Origin: Rhodocyclaceae bacterium UBA2250
Lineage (GTDB): Bacteria > Pseudomonadota > Gammaproteobacteria > Burkholderiales > Rhodocyclaceae
DNA: 15,642 bases
Assembly: GCA_002347285.1 (NCBI GenBank)
Contig: DDXW01000029.1
Coordinates: 1-15,642 of the forward strand
Direction of reading: 5' to 3'
Both the position numbers and the translations under genes were made by a program. The notes beneath the pieces were generated by a model. The model did not search any database. It was not told where the DNA came from and worked only from the letters and a program-made list of their open reading frames with translations. Below are positions 7,655 through 14,275 of this stretch, piece after piece. The number at the start of each line of letters is the position of its first letter. The first letter of the stretch is position 1.

Positions 7655-8265
7655 TTGCCGCTGATCTGCAGGTAGCGCTGCTTGTCGGCATCGAAGCGCT
7701 CGCGCGCCGCCGCGATGTCGGCATCCTTCTGGGCGAGCGCCTTCTGCAGCGCGGCCAGTTCCTTCGTGTTGTTGGCAACGTCCTGCTGCAGCTGAGCCGG
7801 CATCGGCTTCTTGAGGTAGAACTCCTTCTCCTGCTCCAGCTGCTTCTGCTTCTTCTGGGCCGCTTCCAGGCGCTCCCGGACTTCCTTGCCGTTGTTTTCG
7901 ATGTCGGCGATCACCCGGTCGCGCGCGATATCGATGTCCTTCTCGCTGGAATAGCTGTCGAGCAGCGCACGATCCTTGCGCGCCTGCTCGGCCGCCTTCC
8001 TCTCCTCTTCCTTCTTGCGCGCCTCCTCCGCCTCGCGCGCGGCGCGCTGCTCGGCGGTCAGCGGCGCCTCGACCGCTTTCGAAGTGCCGCCCTTGAGATA
8101 GACGGTCTGGGCGCGGCTGTTGCACTGCGCCGGCGGCGGGTCGCCGCAGGTGAGCTTGCCATTCACGTCGCAACAGACGATCCGCGCGGCCGCCGGCATG
8201 GCACAGCCGCAGGCGAGCAGGAACAGGACCGGCAAACGGAAACGGGCGAGATTAGGCGACCCCAT
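7639..8265 (-). CDS. Secreted coiled-coil protein, DUF4124-like N-terminus
   Basis: Function unknown. The 208-residue product starts with a signal peptide (hydrophobic 9-21, likely cleavage after AAA at 27), so it is probably periplasmic. Residues 28-60 hold four cysteines in RIVCCDVNGKLTCGDPPPAQC, which resembles the short cysteine/proline DUF4124 module found at the N-terminus of many betaproteobacterial secreted proteins; this match is from memory. From about 68 to the end it is strongly charged, Glu/Lys/Ala/Arg-rich and helical, a long coiled coil. The ATG at 8265 has GGGAG five bases upstream and lies 14 bases inside the end of pyrE, so the two are one transcript. An upstream in-frame ATG within pyrE is possible but would spoil the signal peptide. 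Confidence 0.82.
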   Translation of the reverse strand: MGSPNLARFRLPVLFLLACGCAMPAAARIVCCDVNGKLTCGDPPPAQCNSRAQTVYLKGGTSKAVEAPLTAEQRAAREAEEARKKEEERKAAEQARKDRALLDSYSSEKDIDIARDRVIADIENNGKEVRERLEAAQKKQKQLEQEKEFYLKKPMPAQLQQDVANNTKELAALQKALAQKDADIAAARERFDADKQRYLQISGKAARK

Positions 8266-8911
8266 AAGTCTCCCGATAGCGGCGCACGGCCGCGAGGTTC
8301 TGTTCGAGCGCCGGCTGGCCGGCAAGATAGGCGATCACGTCGGTCAGCCTGGCCACGGCGATTACCGGCATGCCCAGATTCTGCTCCACTTCCTGCACGG
8401 CGGAAAGAACCCCCGTGCCGCGCTCCTGACGGTCGATGGCGATCGCCACGCCGGCCGGCACGGCGCCTCCCGCACGAATGATGTCGACCGATTCACGCAC
8501 CGAGGTGCCGGCCGAAATGACATCGTCGACGATCAACACGCGGCCGGCGAGCGGCGCCCCGATCAGCATGCCGCCCTCGCCGTGGTCTTTCGCCTCCTTG
8601 CGGTTGAAGGCGAACGGCAGGTTGCGGCCGCGCTCGGCGAGCTTGATGGCGATCGCGGCGACCAGCGGGATGCCCTTGTAGGCCGGGCCGAACAGCATGT
8701 CGAATCGCAGCGGCGACGCCAGGATCGCCTGCGCATAGAAATCGGCCAGTTTCGCCAGCGCGGCACCGTCGTTGAACAGGCCGGCATTGAAGAAATACGG
8801 GCTCAGGCGTCCCGCCTTGGTCTTGAATTCGCCGAAGCGCAGCACACCCTTTTCGCAGGCGAAGGCGATGAACTCATTGGCGACCGACTGGCTAGAATCG
8901 TTCATATTCAT
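8252..8911 (-). CDS. pyrE: Orotate phosphoribosyltransferase
   Basis: Transfers orotate to PRPP to make orotidine 5'-monophosphate, the fifth step of de novo pyrimidine synthesis, in the cytoplasm. The 219-residue product has the family N-terminus with FGEFKTKAGRLSPYFFNAG (27-45), the catalytic flexible loop FNRKEAKDHGEGG (102-114), and the PRPP-binding motif VLIVDDVISAGTS (125-137). Two starts six bases apart are possible (MNMNDSS at 8911 or MNDSS at 8905) and neither has a ribosome-binding site. The start faces that of xth, 16 bases away. The 3' end overlaps the following secreted-protein gene by 14 bases. Length and motifs are complete. Confidence 0.97.
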   Translation of the reverse strand: MNMNDSSQSVANEFIAFACEKGVLRFGEFKTKAGRLSPYFFNAGLFNDGAALAKLADFYAQAILASPLRFDMLFGPAYKGIPLVAAIAIKLAERGRNLPFAFNRKEAKDHGEGGMLIGAPLAGRVLIVDDVISAGTSVRESVDIIRAGGAVPAGVAIAIDRQERGTGVLSAVQEVEQNLGMPVIAVARLTDVIAYLAGQPALEQNLAAVRRYRETYGVA

Positions 8912-8926
8912 GGCGAAATCATTCTA
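8893..8926. promoter_or_regulatory. Mirrored -10-like hexamers between pyrE and xth
   Basis: TAGAAT occurs on the plus strand at 8893-8898 and again on the minus strand at 8926-8921, symmetrically around the two start codons. Each is one base from TATAAT and points at the gene it could serve. Initiation about seven bases downstream of each would give near-leaderless mRNAs, in keeping with the missing ribosome-binding sites. I see no good -35 elements. Confidence 0.35.
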
Positions 8927-8927
8927 C

Positions 8928-9719
8928 ATGCTCAAGATCGTCACGCTTAACCTCAACGGCATCCGCTCGGCCGTCAAGAAAGGCTGGCTCGACTGGCTCG
9001 CCGCCCAGAACGCCGACATCGTCTGCGTGCAGGAACTCAAAGCGCAGGATGCCGACCTGACCGACGCGATGCGACTGGCCGACGGCATGCAGGGCTATTT
9101 CCACTGCGCCGAGAAGAAGGGCTACAGCGGCGTCGGCCTGTATACCCGCCATCCGCCGCAGCGCGTGACCGAGGGTATCGGCATCGCGGAATTCGACGCC
9201 GAAGGCCGCTACCTGCGCTGCGACTGGCCCGGCTTCTCGGTCATCTCGCTCTACGTCCCCTCGGGCTCGTCGTCGCCCGAACGGCAGGCCGCCAAGTTCC
9301 GCTTCATGGAGGTCTTCTATCCGCAGCTGCAGGCGCTCGCCGCCGAGGCGGCGCAGACCGGCCGCGAGATCGCCATCTGCGCCGACTGGAACATCGCGCC
9401 GACCGAGAAGGACCTGAAGAACTGGAAGTCGAACCAGAAGAACTCCGGCTTCCTGCCCGAGGAGCGCGCCTGGATCGCGCGCGTGACGGCCGGGCTGGGC
9501 TGGAGCGACGCCTATCGCCGGCTGCATCCCGACCGCGAGGGCGAAGCCTACACGTGGTGGTCGAACCGGGGGCAGGCTTGGGCGAAGAACGTCGGCTGGC
9601 GCATCGATTACCAGCTCGTCACGCCAGGGCTGGCGGCGGCCGTGCGCAAGGCGGAGGTCTTCAAGGCGCAGCGCTTTTCCGACCATGCGCCCTTGACTAT
9701 CGAATACGCATGGCCATGA
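8928..9719 (+). CDS. xth: Exodeoxyribonuclease III (AP endonuclease)
   Basis: Mg-dependent AP endonuclease and 3'-5' exonuclease of base-excision repair, in the exonuclease-endonuclease-phosphatase fold. The 263-residue product begins MLKIVTLNLNGIRSA and carries Asn8 or Asn10 in the LNLNG motif, metal ligand Glu36 in VQELK, Tyr109 in SLYVPSG, Asp153 and Asn155 in ADWNIAPTEKDLKNW, Asp227 in WRIDYQLV and the terminal SDHAP (Asp252-His253). All catalytic positions are present. I chose the ATG at 8928 because the family starts right at this strand; an in-frame ATG at 8910 would add six residues and overlap the pyrE start. Neither has a ribosome-binding site. The gene symbol xth or xthA applies. 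Confidence 0.95.
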   Translation: MLKIVTLNLNGIRSAVKKGWLDWLAAQNADIVCVQELKAQDADLTDAMRLADGMQGYFHCAEKKGYSGVGLYTRHPPQRVTEGIGIAEFDAEGRYLRCDWPGFSVISLYVPSGSSSPERQAAKFRFMEVFYPQLQALAAEAAQTGREIAICADWNIAPTEKDLKNWKSNQKNSGFLPEERAWIARVTAGLGWSDAYRRLHPDREGEAYTWWSNRGQAWAKNVGWRIDYQLVTPGLAAAVRKAEVFKAQRFSDHAPLTIEYAWP

Positions 9720-9738
9720 TTCATTATGAGATAATGAA
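9693..9738 (+). promoter_or_regulatory. Candidate promoter overlapping a perfect AT-rich inverted repeat
   Basis: TTGACT at 9693-9698, inside the end of xth, is five of six to the -35 consensus; CATGAT at 9715-9720 lies 16 bases downstream. Immediately after the xth stop, TTCATTAT (9720-9727) and ATAATGAA (9731-9738) form a perfect 8-bp inverted repeat around GAG, and GATAAT inside it is another -10-like hexamer. An AT-rich dyad over the start site of a GC-rich genome's operon suits a repressor operator. It serves the gene at 9775. It does not fit the Fur consensus order, and I cannot name a regulator. Confidence 0.5.
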
Positions 9739-9774
9739 ACCGTTGATCCGACACCCCTATCCGAGGAGCCAGAA

Positions 9775-10086
9775 ATGACCGAAATGACCGATGTCTCCAA
9801 ACAGAAGCTGATTGCCGACTTCAAGGTGGTGGTCGCGGATGCCGAAGAGCTTCTGCGTGCCACGGCCGGCCAGGCCGGCGATAAGGTAGCCGAGTTGCGC
9901 GCGAAAATCCAGAGCAATCTGGCCGACGCCAAGGTGCGCCTCGCCGAAGCACAGACCGCCGTCGTCGACCGCGCCAAGCAGGTCGGTCGCGCCGCCGACG
10001 ACTATGTCCAGGACAATCCCTGGCGTTCCGTCGGAGTCGCCGCCGGCATTGGCTTCATCGTCGGCCTGCTGATCGGACGGCGTTGA
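9775..10086 (+). CDS. DUF883 family protein, YqjD/ElaB-like membrane-anchored protein
   Basis: Relative of E. coli YqjD, ElaB and YgaM, tail-anchored inner-membrane proteins reported to bind stationary-phase ribosomes. The 103-residue product is mostly a charged Ala-rich amphipathic helix (residues 8-78), then the conserved NPWRSVGVAAGIGFIVGLLIGRR, a glycine-patterned membrane helix at about 84-101 ending in Arg-Arg. A strong GAGGAG site lies six bases before the ATG. It is the first gene of a four-gene set whose first three match the order yqjD-yqjE-yqjK of E. coli; the next gene overlaps its stop. A perfect inverted repeat lies 37 bases upstream and may control the set. Confidence 0.93.
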   Translation: MTEMTDVSKQKLIADFKVVVADAEELLRATAGQAGDKVAELRAKIQSNLADAKVRLAEAQTAVVDRAKQVGRAADDYVQDNPWRSVGVAAGIGFIVGLLIGRR

Positions 10087-10466
10087 GCGGCTCGGCCGGC
10101 CTCTACTCCTCCCTGCGCGGCTGCGCGGCGACCAGCGTCGCGCTGCTGCGCACGCGCTTCGAACTGCTCAGGGTCGAGGCGCGGGAGGAAGTCAGCCGCC
10201 TTGCCGGCCTGTTGCTGTGGGGCATCGCGGCGGTGCTGCTCGGGGTGGCGGGGTTGGTATTCCTCGCGGTCTTCCTCACCGTCCTGCTGTGGGACAGCCA
10301 GCGCCTGCTGGCGCTCGGAATCTTCTCGGCGCTCTTCCTCGGCGCCGCGGCAGTCGCCATCGGCATGGCCCTGCGGCTGGCGCGACAAGGTTCGCAGTTG
10401 TTCGCCGCCAGCCTCGCCGAGTTGCGCCGCGACGAAAGCGCCCTGCGCGAGGAGCGGCCGCAATGA
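10083..10466 (+). CDS. Phage-holin-superfamily membrane protein, YqjE-like
   Basis: Small inner-membrane protein of the Actinobacteriophage-holin/YqjE family. Despite the family name it is a chromosomal housekeeping gene with no phage genes around it. The 127-residue product has an N-terminal amphipathic part (LLRTRFELLRVEAREEVSRL, residues 21-40), two membrane helices at about 42-69 and 76-98, and a charged tail. The start is a TTG at 10083 that overlaps the stop of the preceding gene (TTGA), so translation is probably coupled. Its stop in turn overlaps the next start (ATGA). Function unknown; in E. coli yqjE lies in the stress-related yqjCDEK operon. Confidence 0.9.
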   Translation: MSGSAGLYSSLRGCAATSVALLRTRFELLRVEAREEVSRLAGLLLWGIAAVLLGVAGLVFLAVFLTVLLWDSQRLLALGIFSALFLGAAAVAIGMALRLARQGSQLFAASLAELRRDESALREERPQ

Positions 10467-10741
10467 AGAACGCGCTCGAACGCGCGCTTACCAGGCAGCG
10501 CCTGCAATTCGAAACCGCCGCGCAGCGGGATGCGCTGGCGCGGCATGCCGAGGGCCTGCGGCCCCTGTTCCATGCCGCCGACCAGGTGCATGCGGGCCTG
10601 CGCTGGGCGGGCCGCCATCCGGAGGTCGTCGCCGGCGGCGTCGCGCTCCTCGCCGCGTCCAGGCCGGGCTTCCGCCGCTTTCTTTGGCGCACGGGGCGCA
10701 ACGCCTTGGCCCTCTGGTTCTGGTTCGGCCGGCAATCCTAG
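10463..10741 (+). CDS. YqjK-like small membrane protein
   Basis: The 92-residue product starts MKNALERALTRQRLQFETAAQ, a charged helix, followed by a weakly hydrophobic segment HPEVVAGGVALLAASRPGFRRFLWRTGRNALALWFWFGRQ with several Trp residues near the C-terminus. Size, charge pattern and position directly after a yqjE-like gene match YqjK. GAGGAG lies eight bases before the ATG, and the start overlaps the preceding stop. A longer frame opens upstream but reads through the previous gene in a shadow frame. Function unknown. The identification leans on gene order as much as on sequence. Confidence 0.85.
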   Translation: MKNALERALTRQRLQFETAAQRDALARHAEGLRPLFHAADQVHAGLRWAGRHPEVVAGGVALLAASRPGFRRFLWRTGRNALALWFWFGRQS

Positions 10742-10796
10742 CCGGGCGGCAGCCTGCCGGGAAGAATCGCGCGACGCACATCTTCCGTCGAGGTTC

Positions 10797-11174
10797 ATGG
10801 ATAGACGGACTGCCGGGCGGGAAACGCTGCGGCAACTGCGCAAGATCACCGGAAGACGGATCTCCCCCATGTTCGTCCAGCGCCTGCTCGAGGCCCAACA
10901 GCGCGAACGGCACCATCTGACCGCCGAACTCGTCAAGGTCAAGGGCCTGATGCCGCTCCTGATGAAGCGCAGGAACGGCGGCAGCTGGACCGCCGCCGAG
11001 CGAGCCGAACTGATGCTGCAGCTCCAGGCGCTCGCCCATCTTTCGCCCTATCTCGTCGTGCTGGCGATGCCCGGCTCTTTCCTCGCCCTGCCCATCCTGG
11101 CTTGGTGGCTCGACCGGCGCCGGGTGCAACGCATCGGCCCCACCAGCGCCACGAACAGATCGACCGACATTTGA
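10797..11174 (+). CDS. Uncharacterised membrane-associated protein (possible LETM1-like)
   Basis: I do not firmly recognise this one. The 125-residue product is basic and helical up to about residue 80 (LRQLRKITGRRISPMFVQRLLEAQQRERHHLTAELVKVKG region), then has one hydrophobic segment at about 83-105 with SPYLVVLAMPGSFLALPIL followed by Trp-Trp-Leu-Asp-Arg-Arg-Arg. A helical basic domain next to a Pro/Gly-containing membrane helix recalls bacterial LETM1-like proteins, but this is only an impression. GAGG sits five bases before the ATG at 10797. It is 55 bases after the YqjK-like gene, with no terminator between, so probably the fourth gene of the same operon. An inverted repeat follows the stop. 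Confidence 0.75.
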   Translation: MDRRTAGRETLRQLRKITGRRISPMFVQRLLEAQQRERHHLTAELVKVKGLMPLLMKRRNGGSWTAAERAELMLQLQALAHLSPYLVVLAMPGSFLALPILAWWLDRRRVQRIGPTSATNRSTDI

Positions 11175-11182
11175 TCCATAGC

Positions 11183-11230
11183 AACATCGGATTATTCTGA
11201 TGTTCTTATCATTGCCGTCATCGGGGGAAG
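11183..11230 (+). promoter_or_regulatory. Inverted repeat, -10-like hexamer and RBS before the radical SAM gene
   Basis: AACATCGGA (11183-11191) and its partner TTCTGATGTT (ending at 11204) pair in nine positions, one of them G-T, around a TTAT centre. TATCAT at 11207-11212 is one base from the -10 consensus, with only weak -35 matches, and GGGGGAAGG at 11222-11230 is a strong ribosome-binding site six bases before the ATG. The dyad could be an operator over the -35/-10 spacer, or, read as RNA, a weak terminator for the preceding operon (followed by TTCTTATCATT). Confidence 0.45.
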
Positions 11231-11236
11231 GCTGCA

Positions 11237-12841
11237 ATGCCTGAATCGGTCAAAACCGTTTTATATGTCCGCCTGCCGGTCTGGAAGATCTGGCCGGGGG
11301 GGATGGTCTACGTCGCCGACTACGTCCATAAGCAGCGCCCAGGCATCCGGCAGGAAATTTTCGATCTCGCGGTGATCCCGCCAGGACGAAGAAAGTCGGC
11401 GCTGGCGGGGCGGCTCGCCGCCCTGCAACCGGACGTCGTCGCCTTCTCCTGGCGCAACATGCAGACCTTCGGGCCGCATCCGGAGAACGATGCGCTCGAC
11501 GTCGTGATGAACTTCGACCACTCGCCGAATCCCTGGCGCCGGCTCAAGGCGGCTTGGCAGGCGCTCGGCATCATCGCCGACTACGCGGGCCAGCGACTGC
11601 GCAACTTCGCCTACCTCCGGCTCGCGCGCAAGCTGCTGCCGCAGGCGCGGCTGGTGGTCGGCGGCACCGCCGTGTCGATTTTCGGCAAATACATCGCGGC
11701 CAAGTGCCCGCCGGATACGGTCGTGGTGGTCGGCGAGGGCGAGCAGGCGATGCTGTCGATCGTCGACGGCTTCGCCGCACCGGCCGGCCATCATTACTAC
11801 AAGGATGTCGCCGGTACGGTGCATCACCGCCCGGCGGAGGAAAACTTCGACCTTGGCCGGCTGACCGCCGTCGACTTCGACTACGTCGCCGGCATCTTCC
11901 CGGCCTTTCACGAATACGTCGGCCCGGACGGAATCATCGGCGTCCACACCAAGCGCGGCTGCCCGTTCCAGTGCCATTTCTGCCTTTACAACAAGATCGA
12001 GGGGGCGCAGCAGCGCTACCGCGATCCGGTCGAAGTGGCGAAGGAAGTCGAGGTCCTCAACAAGCGCTACGGCGTCAAGCACATCTGGTTCACCGACGCG
12101 CAGTTCTGCTCGACCCGCCGCAGCATGCATCATGTCGAGGCGATCCTCGACGCGATGCTGGCGCGTCGCGTCGACGTGCGCTGGACCGGCTACCTGCGCC
12201 TCAACTATCTGACGCCGGAAGCCGCGCGCAAGATGATCGCCAGCGGGCTGGAGAGCATCGATCTCTCCTTCACCGGCTCGCAGGACATGATCGACAGCCT
12301 GACGCTCGGCTATGTCCTCGACCAGCAGATGGCGGCCTTCCGCATGTTCAAGGACGCGGGCATGACCGACCAGAAGGTCAAGCTCTACCTGCCGCTCAAC
12401 GCGCCGGGCGAATCGCCGGAAACGCTGCGGGCGACGATGGCGCGCATCGAGGAACTCTACGCGCTGTTCGGTCGCGACCAGGTGCTGCCCTTCATCTTCT
12501 TCGTCGGCGTGCAGCCGAACACGCCGATCGAGCGGAAGCTCATCGACGCCGGTTACCTGCCGCAGGGCTACGACCCGCTGACGCTCTGGCCGTTCACCAT
12601 CAAGAAGCTGCTCTACAACCCGGGCCGGCTCGGCCGCCTGATCGGACGCGCCTACCTGCGGGCGCTCGAGGTTTCGAGCAAGCTCGACGACACCACCGGC
12701 GAATACGTCGGCCGCGCGACGCTGGAAATCCTCGCGCGCGAACTCGAAAGCTTCACGCCAGAGACAGACAGACGTACTTCAGTTCGAGATATTCCTCGAT
12801 CCCGTATTTCGAGCCTTCCCGTCCGATCCCCGACTGCTTGA
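11237..12841 (+). CDS. B12-binding-domain-type radical SAM protein, substrate unknown
   Basis: Predicted radical S-adenosylmethionine enzyme. The 4Fe-4S motif is Cys242, Cys246 and Cys249 in RGCPFQCHFCLYN, and the barrel follows to about residue 460. The N-terminal 190 residues look like a cobalamin-binding-type Rossmann domain (VLYVRLPVWKIWPGG at the start, LQPDVVAFSWRN at 63-74, VVGGTAVSIFG at 140-150, VVVVGEGEQAM at 162-172), but I do not see the DxHxxG signature of base-off cobalamin binding. This combination is common in B12-dependent methylases and ring-forming enzymes; no substrate can be inferred from its neighbours. SD GGGGGAAGG precedes the ATG. The last 28 codons or so are antisense to the end of gabD, so the C-terminus may have been extended by loss of an earlier stop. 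Confidence 0.88.
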   Translation: MPESVKTVLYVRLPVWKIWPGGMVYVADYVHKQRPGIRQEIFDLAVIPPGRRKSALAGRLAALQPDVVAFSWRNMQTFGPHPENDALDVVMNFDHSPNPWRRLKAAWQALGIIADYAGQRLRNFAYLRLARKLLPQARLVVGGTAVSIFGKYIAAKCPPDTVVVVGEGEQAMLSIVDGFAAPAGHHYYKDVAGTVHHRPAEENFDLGRLTAVDFDYVAGIFPAFHEYVGPDGIIGVHTKRGCPFQCHFCLYNKIEGAQQRYRDPVEVAKEVEVLNKRYGVKHIWFTDAQFCSTRRSMHHVEAILDAMLARRVDVRWTGYLRLNYLTPEAARKMIASGLESIDLSFTGSQDMIDSLTLGYVLDQQMAAFRMFKDAGMTDQKVKLYLPLNAPGESPETLRATMARIEELYALFGRDQVLPFIFFVGVQPNTPIERKLIDAGYLPQGYDPLTLWPFTIKKLLYNPGRLGRLIGRAYLRALEVSSKLDDTTGEYVGRATLEILARELESFTPETDRRTSVRDIPRSRISSLPVRSPTA

Positions 12842-14213
12842 TGCCGCCGAAGGGCGCGACCTCGTTGCCGAGCGTGCCGACATTCACGCCGACCATGCCG
12901 TACTCGAGCGCCTCGGCGACACGCCAGACGCGGCCGAGGTCGCGCGCGAAGAAGTAGCCTGCCAGGCCGTACTCGGTGGCGTTGGCGAGCGCGATCGCCT
13001 CCGCCTCGTCCCGGAACCTGAACAGCGGCGCGACCGGGCCGAAAGTTTCCTCGCGCGCGCAGCGCATCGCGGGCGTGACGTCGGCGAGCACGGTCGGCTC
13101 GAAGAAGGTGCCGCCCTTCGCGTGGCGCTTGCCGCCGGTCAGCACGCGCGCACCTTTCGCCACCGCGTCGGCGACGTGCGCCTCGACCTTCTCCAGAGCC
13201 TGGGCGTCGATCAGCGGGCCCTGGTTCACGCCTTCCTCGGTGCCGGCGCCGACCTTGAGCGCGGCGACCCTGGCGGCAAGTTTCTGGGCGAATTCCTCAT
13301 AGACGCCTTCCTGCACCAGCAGGCGGTTGGCGCAAACGCAGGTCTGGCCGGCATTGCGGTACTTGCTGGTCATCGCACCATCGACCGCCGCATCGACATC
13401 GGCATCGTCGAAGACGATGAACGGCGCATTGCCGCCGAGTTCGAGCGAAACTTTCTTCAGCGTCGGCGCGCACTGCGCCATCAGGAGGCGGCCGACCTCG
13501 GTCGAACCCGTGAAGGAGAGCTTGCGCACGGTCGGATTGCTCGTCAGCTCGCCGCCGATGCGCGGTGCGCTGGCCGCGGAACCGGTGACGATGTTGAACA
13601 CGCCGGCCGGGAGGCCTGCGCGCTCGGCGAGTTCCGCGAGGGCGAGCGCGGTCAGCGGCGTCTGCTCGGCGGGCTTGATCACCACCGGACAGCCGGCGGC
13701 GAGCGCCGGCGCAACCTTGCGCGTGATCATCGCGCAGGGGAAATTCCAGGGCGTGATCGCGGCGGCGACGCCGATCGGCTGCTTGAGGACGAGCAGGCGC
13801 TGGTTCGCCGCCGGGCTGGGGATCACGTCGCCGTAGGTGCGCTTCGCCTCCTCGGCGAACCATTCGACGAAGCTCGCGGCGTAGAGCGCTTCGCCGCGCG
13901 CCTCGGCGAGCGGCTTGCCCTGCTCGGAAGTCATCAGCAGCGCGAGATCCTCGGCGTGGGCGACGATCAGGTCGCGCCAGGCGCGCAAGATCGCGCCGCG
14001 CTGCTTGGCGGTGAGCGCGCGCCAGGCCGGCCAGGCGACATTGGCCGCCTCGATGGCGCGGCGCGTCTCGGCTATCCCCATGTCCGGCACGGCGGCAAGC
14101 CGCTCGCCGGTCGCGGGGTCGTGGATCGCGGTCGTCGCCCCGCTGTCGGCCGCCGTCCATTGGCCGGCGATATAGGCCTGAGCGTGGAGCAGTTTCGGAT
14201 CGCGCAATTGCAT
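12753..14213 (-). CDS. gabD: NAD(P)-dependent succinate-semialdehyde dehydrogenase
   Basis: Oxidises succinate semialdehyde to succinate, the last step of the 4-aminobutyrate shunt; the related glutarate-semialdehyde activity cannot be excluded. The 486-residue product shows cofactor residues TPWNFP (154-159) and Lys180 in VIKPAE, the FTGSTEVG motif (234-241), general base Glu258 in LELGGNAPFIVFDDAD, nucleophile Cys292 in NAGQTCVCANR, and the C-terminal motif with GIKQSGIGREGSKYGIEEY. Start at 14213 (MQLRDPKLLHAQ) has AAGGAAAG seven bases upstream; the frame is open further up but that part is antisense to the peptidase gene. No aminotransferase (gabT) or regulator is adjacent. The 3' end overlaps the convergent radical SAM gene by 89 bp. 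Confidence 0.92.
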   Translation of the reverse strand: MQLRDPKLLHAQAYIAGQWTAADSGATTAIHDPATGERLAAVPDMGIAETRRAIEAANVAWPAWRALTAKQRGAILRAWRDLIVAHAEDLALLMTSEQGKPLAEARGEALYAASFVEWFAEEAKRTYGDVIPSPAANQRLLVLKQPIGVAAAITPWNFPCAMITRKVAPALAAGCPVVIKPAEQTPLTALALAELAERAGLPAGVFNIVTGSAASAPRIGGELTSNPTVRKLSFTGSTEVGRLLMAQCAPTLKKVSLELGGNAPFIVFDDADVDAAVDGAMTSKYRNAGQTCVCANRLLVQEGVYEEFAQKLAARVAALKVGAGTEEGVNQGPLIDAQALEKVEAHVADAVAKGARVLTGGKRHAKGGTFFEPTVLADVTPAMRCAREETFGPVAPLFRFRDEAEAIALANATEYGLAGYFFARDLGRVWRVAEALEYGMVGVNVGTLGNEVAPFGGIKQSGIGREGSKYGIEEYLELKYVCLSLA

Positions 14214-14261
14214 GGCCAACTTTCCTTTGTTTGACGGGCTGCGGGCGAGTCTACCGGAATA

Positions 14262-14275
14262 GCATCGAACGATGC
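14262..14275. repeat. Short inverted repeat over the start codon of the NlpC/P60 gene
   Basis: GCATCG and CGATGC flank an AA centre and include the ATG at 14272-14274. It is a perfect 6-bp dyad but short, and could be chance. No ribosome-binding site is visible in front of this start. Confidence 0.25.

Noticed and set aside
9720..9738. Reading the inverted repeat as a Fur box
   Set aside because: Fur sites have GATAAT first and ATTATC second around the centre; this dyad has the reverse order of the half-sites.
9720..9738. Reading the inverted repeat as the xth terminator
   Set aside because: The stem is almost all A-T and is followed by ACCGTTG rather than a T run, so it would terminate poorly.
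8919..9977. A 352-codon minus-strand frame across xth
   Set aside because: It is antisense to an enzyme with all catalytic residues intact and its composition is shadow-like.
10083..10466. Holin-family hit as a sign of a prophage
   Set aside because: The neighbours are yqjD- and yqjK-like genes, which is the normal chromosomal setting; no lysin, integrase or structural phage gene is present.
10742..10796. CGGCAG-c-CTGCCG palindrome between the YqjK-like gene and the next gene
   Set aside because: The centre is one base, so no RNA hairpin forms as written, and it is of a kind common in GC-rich sequence.
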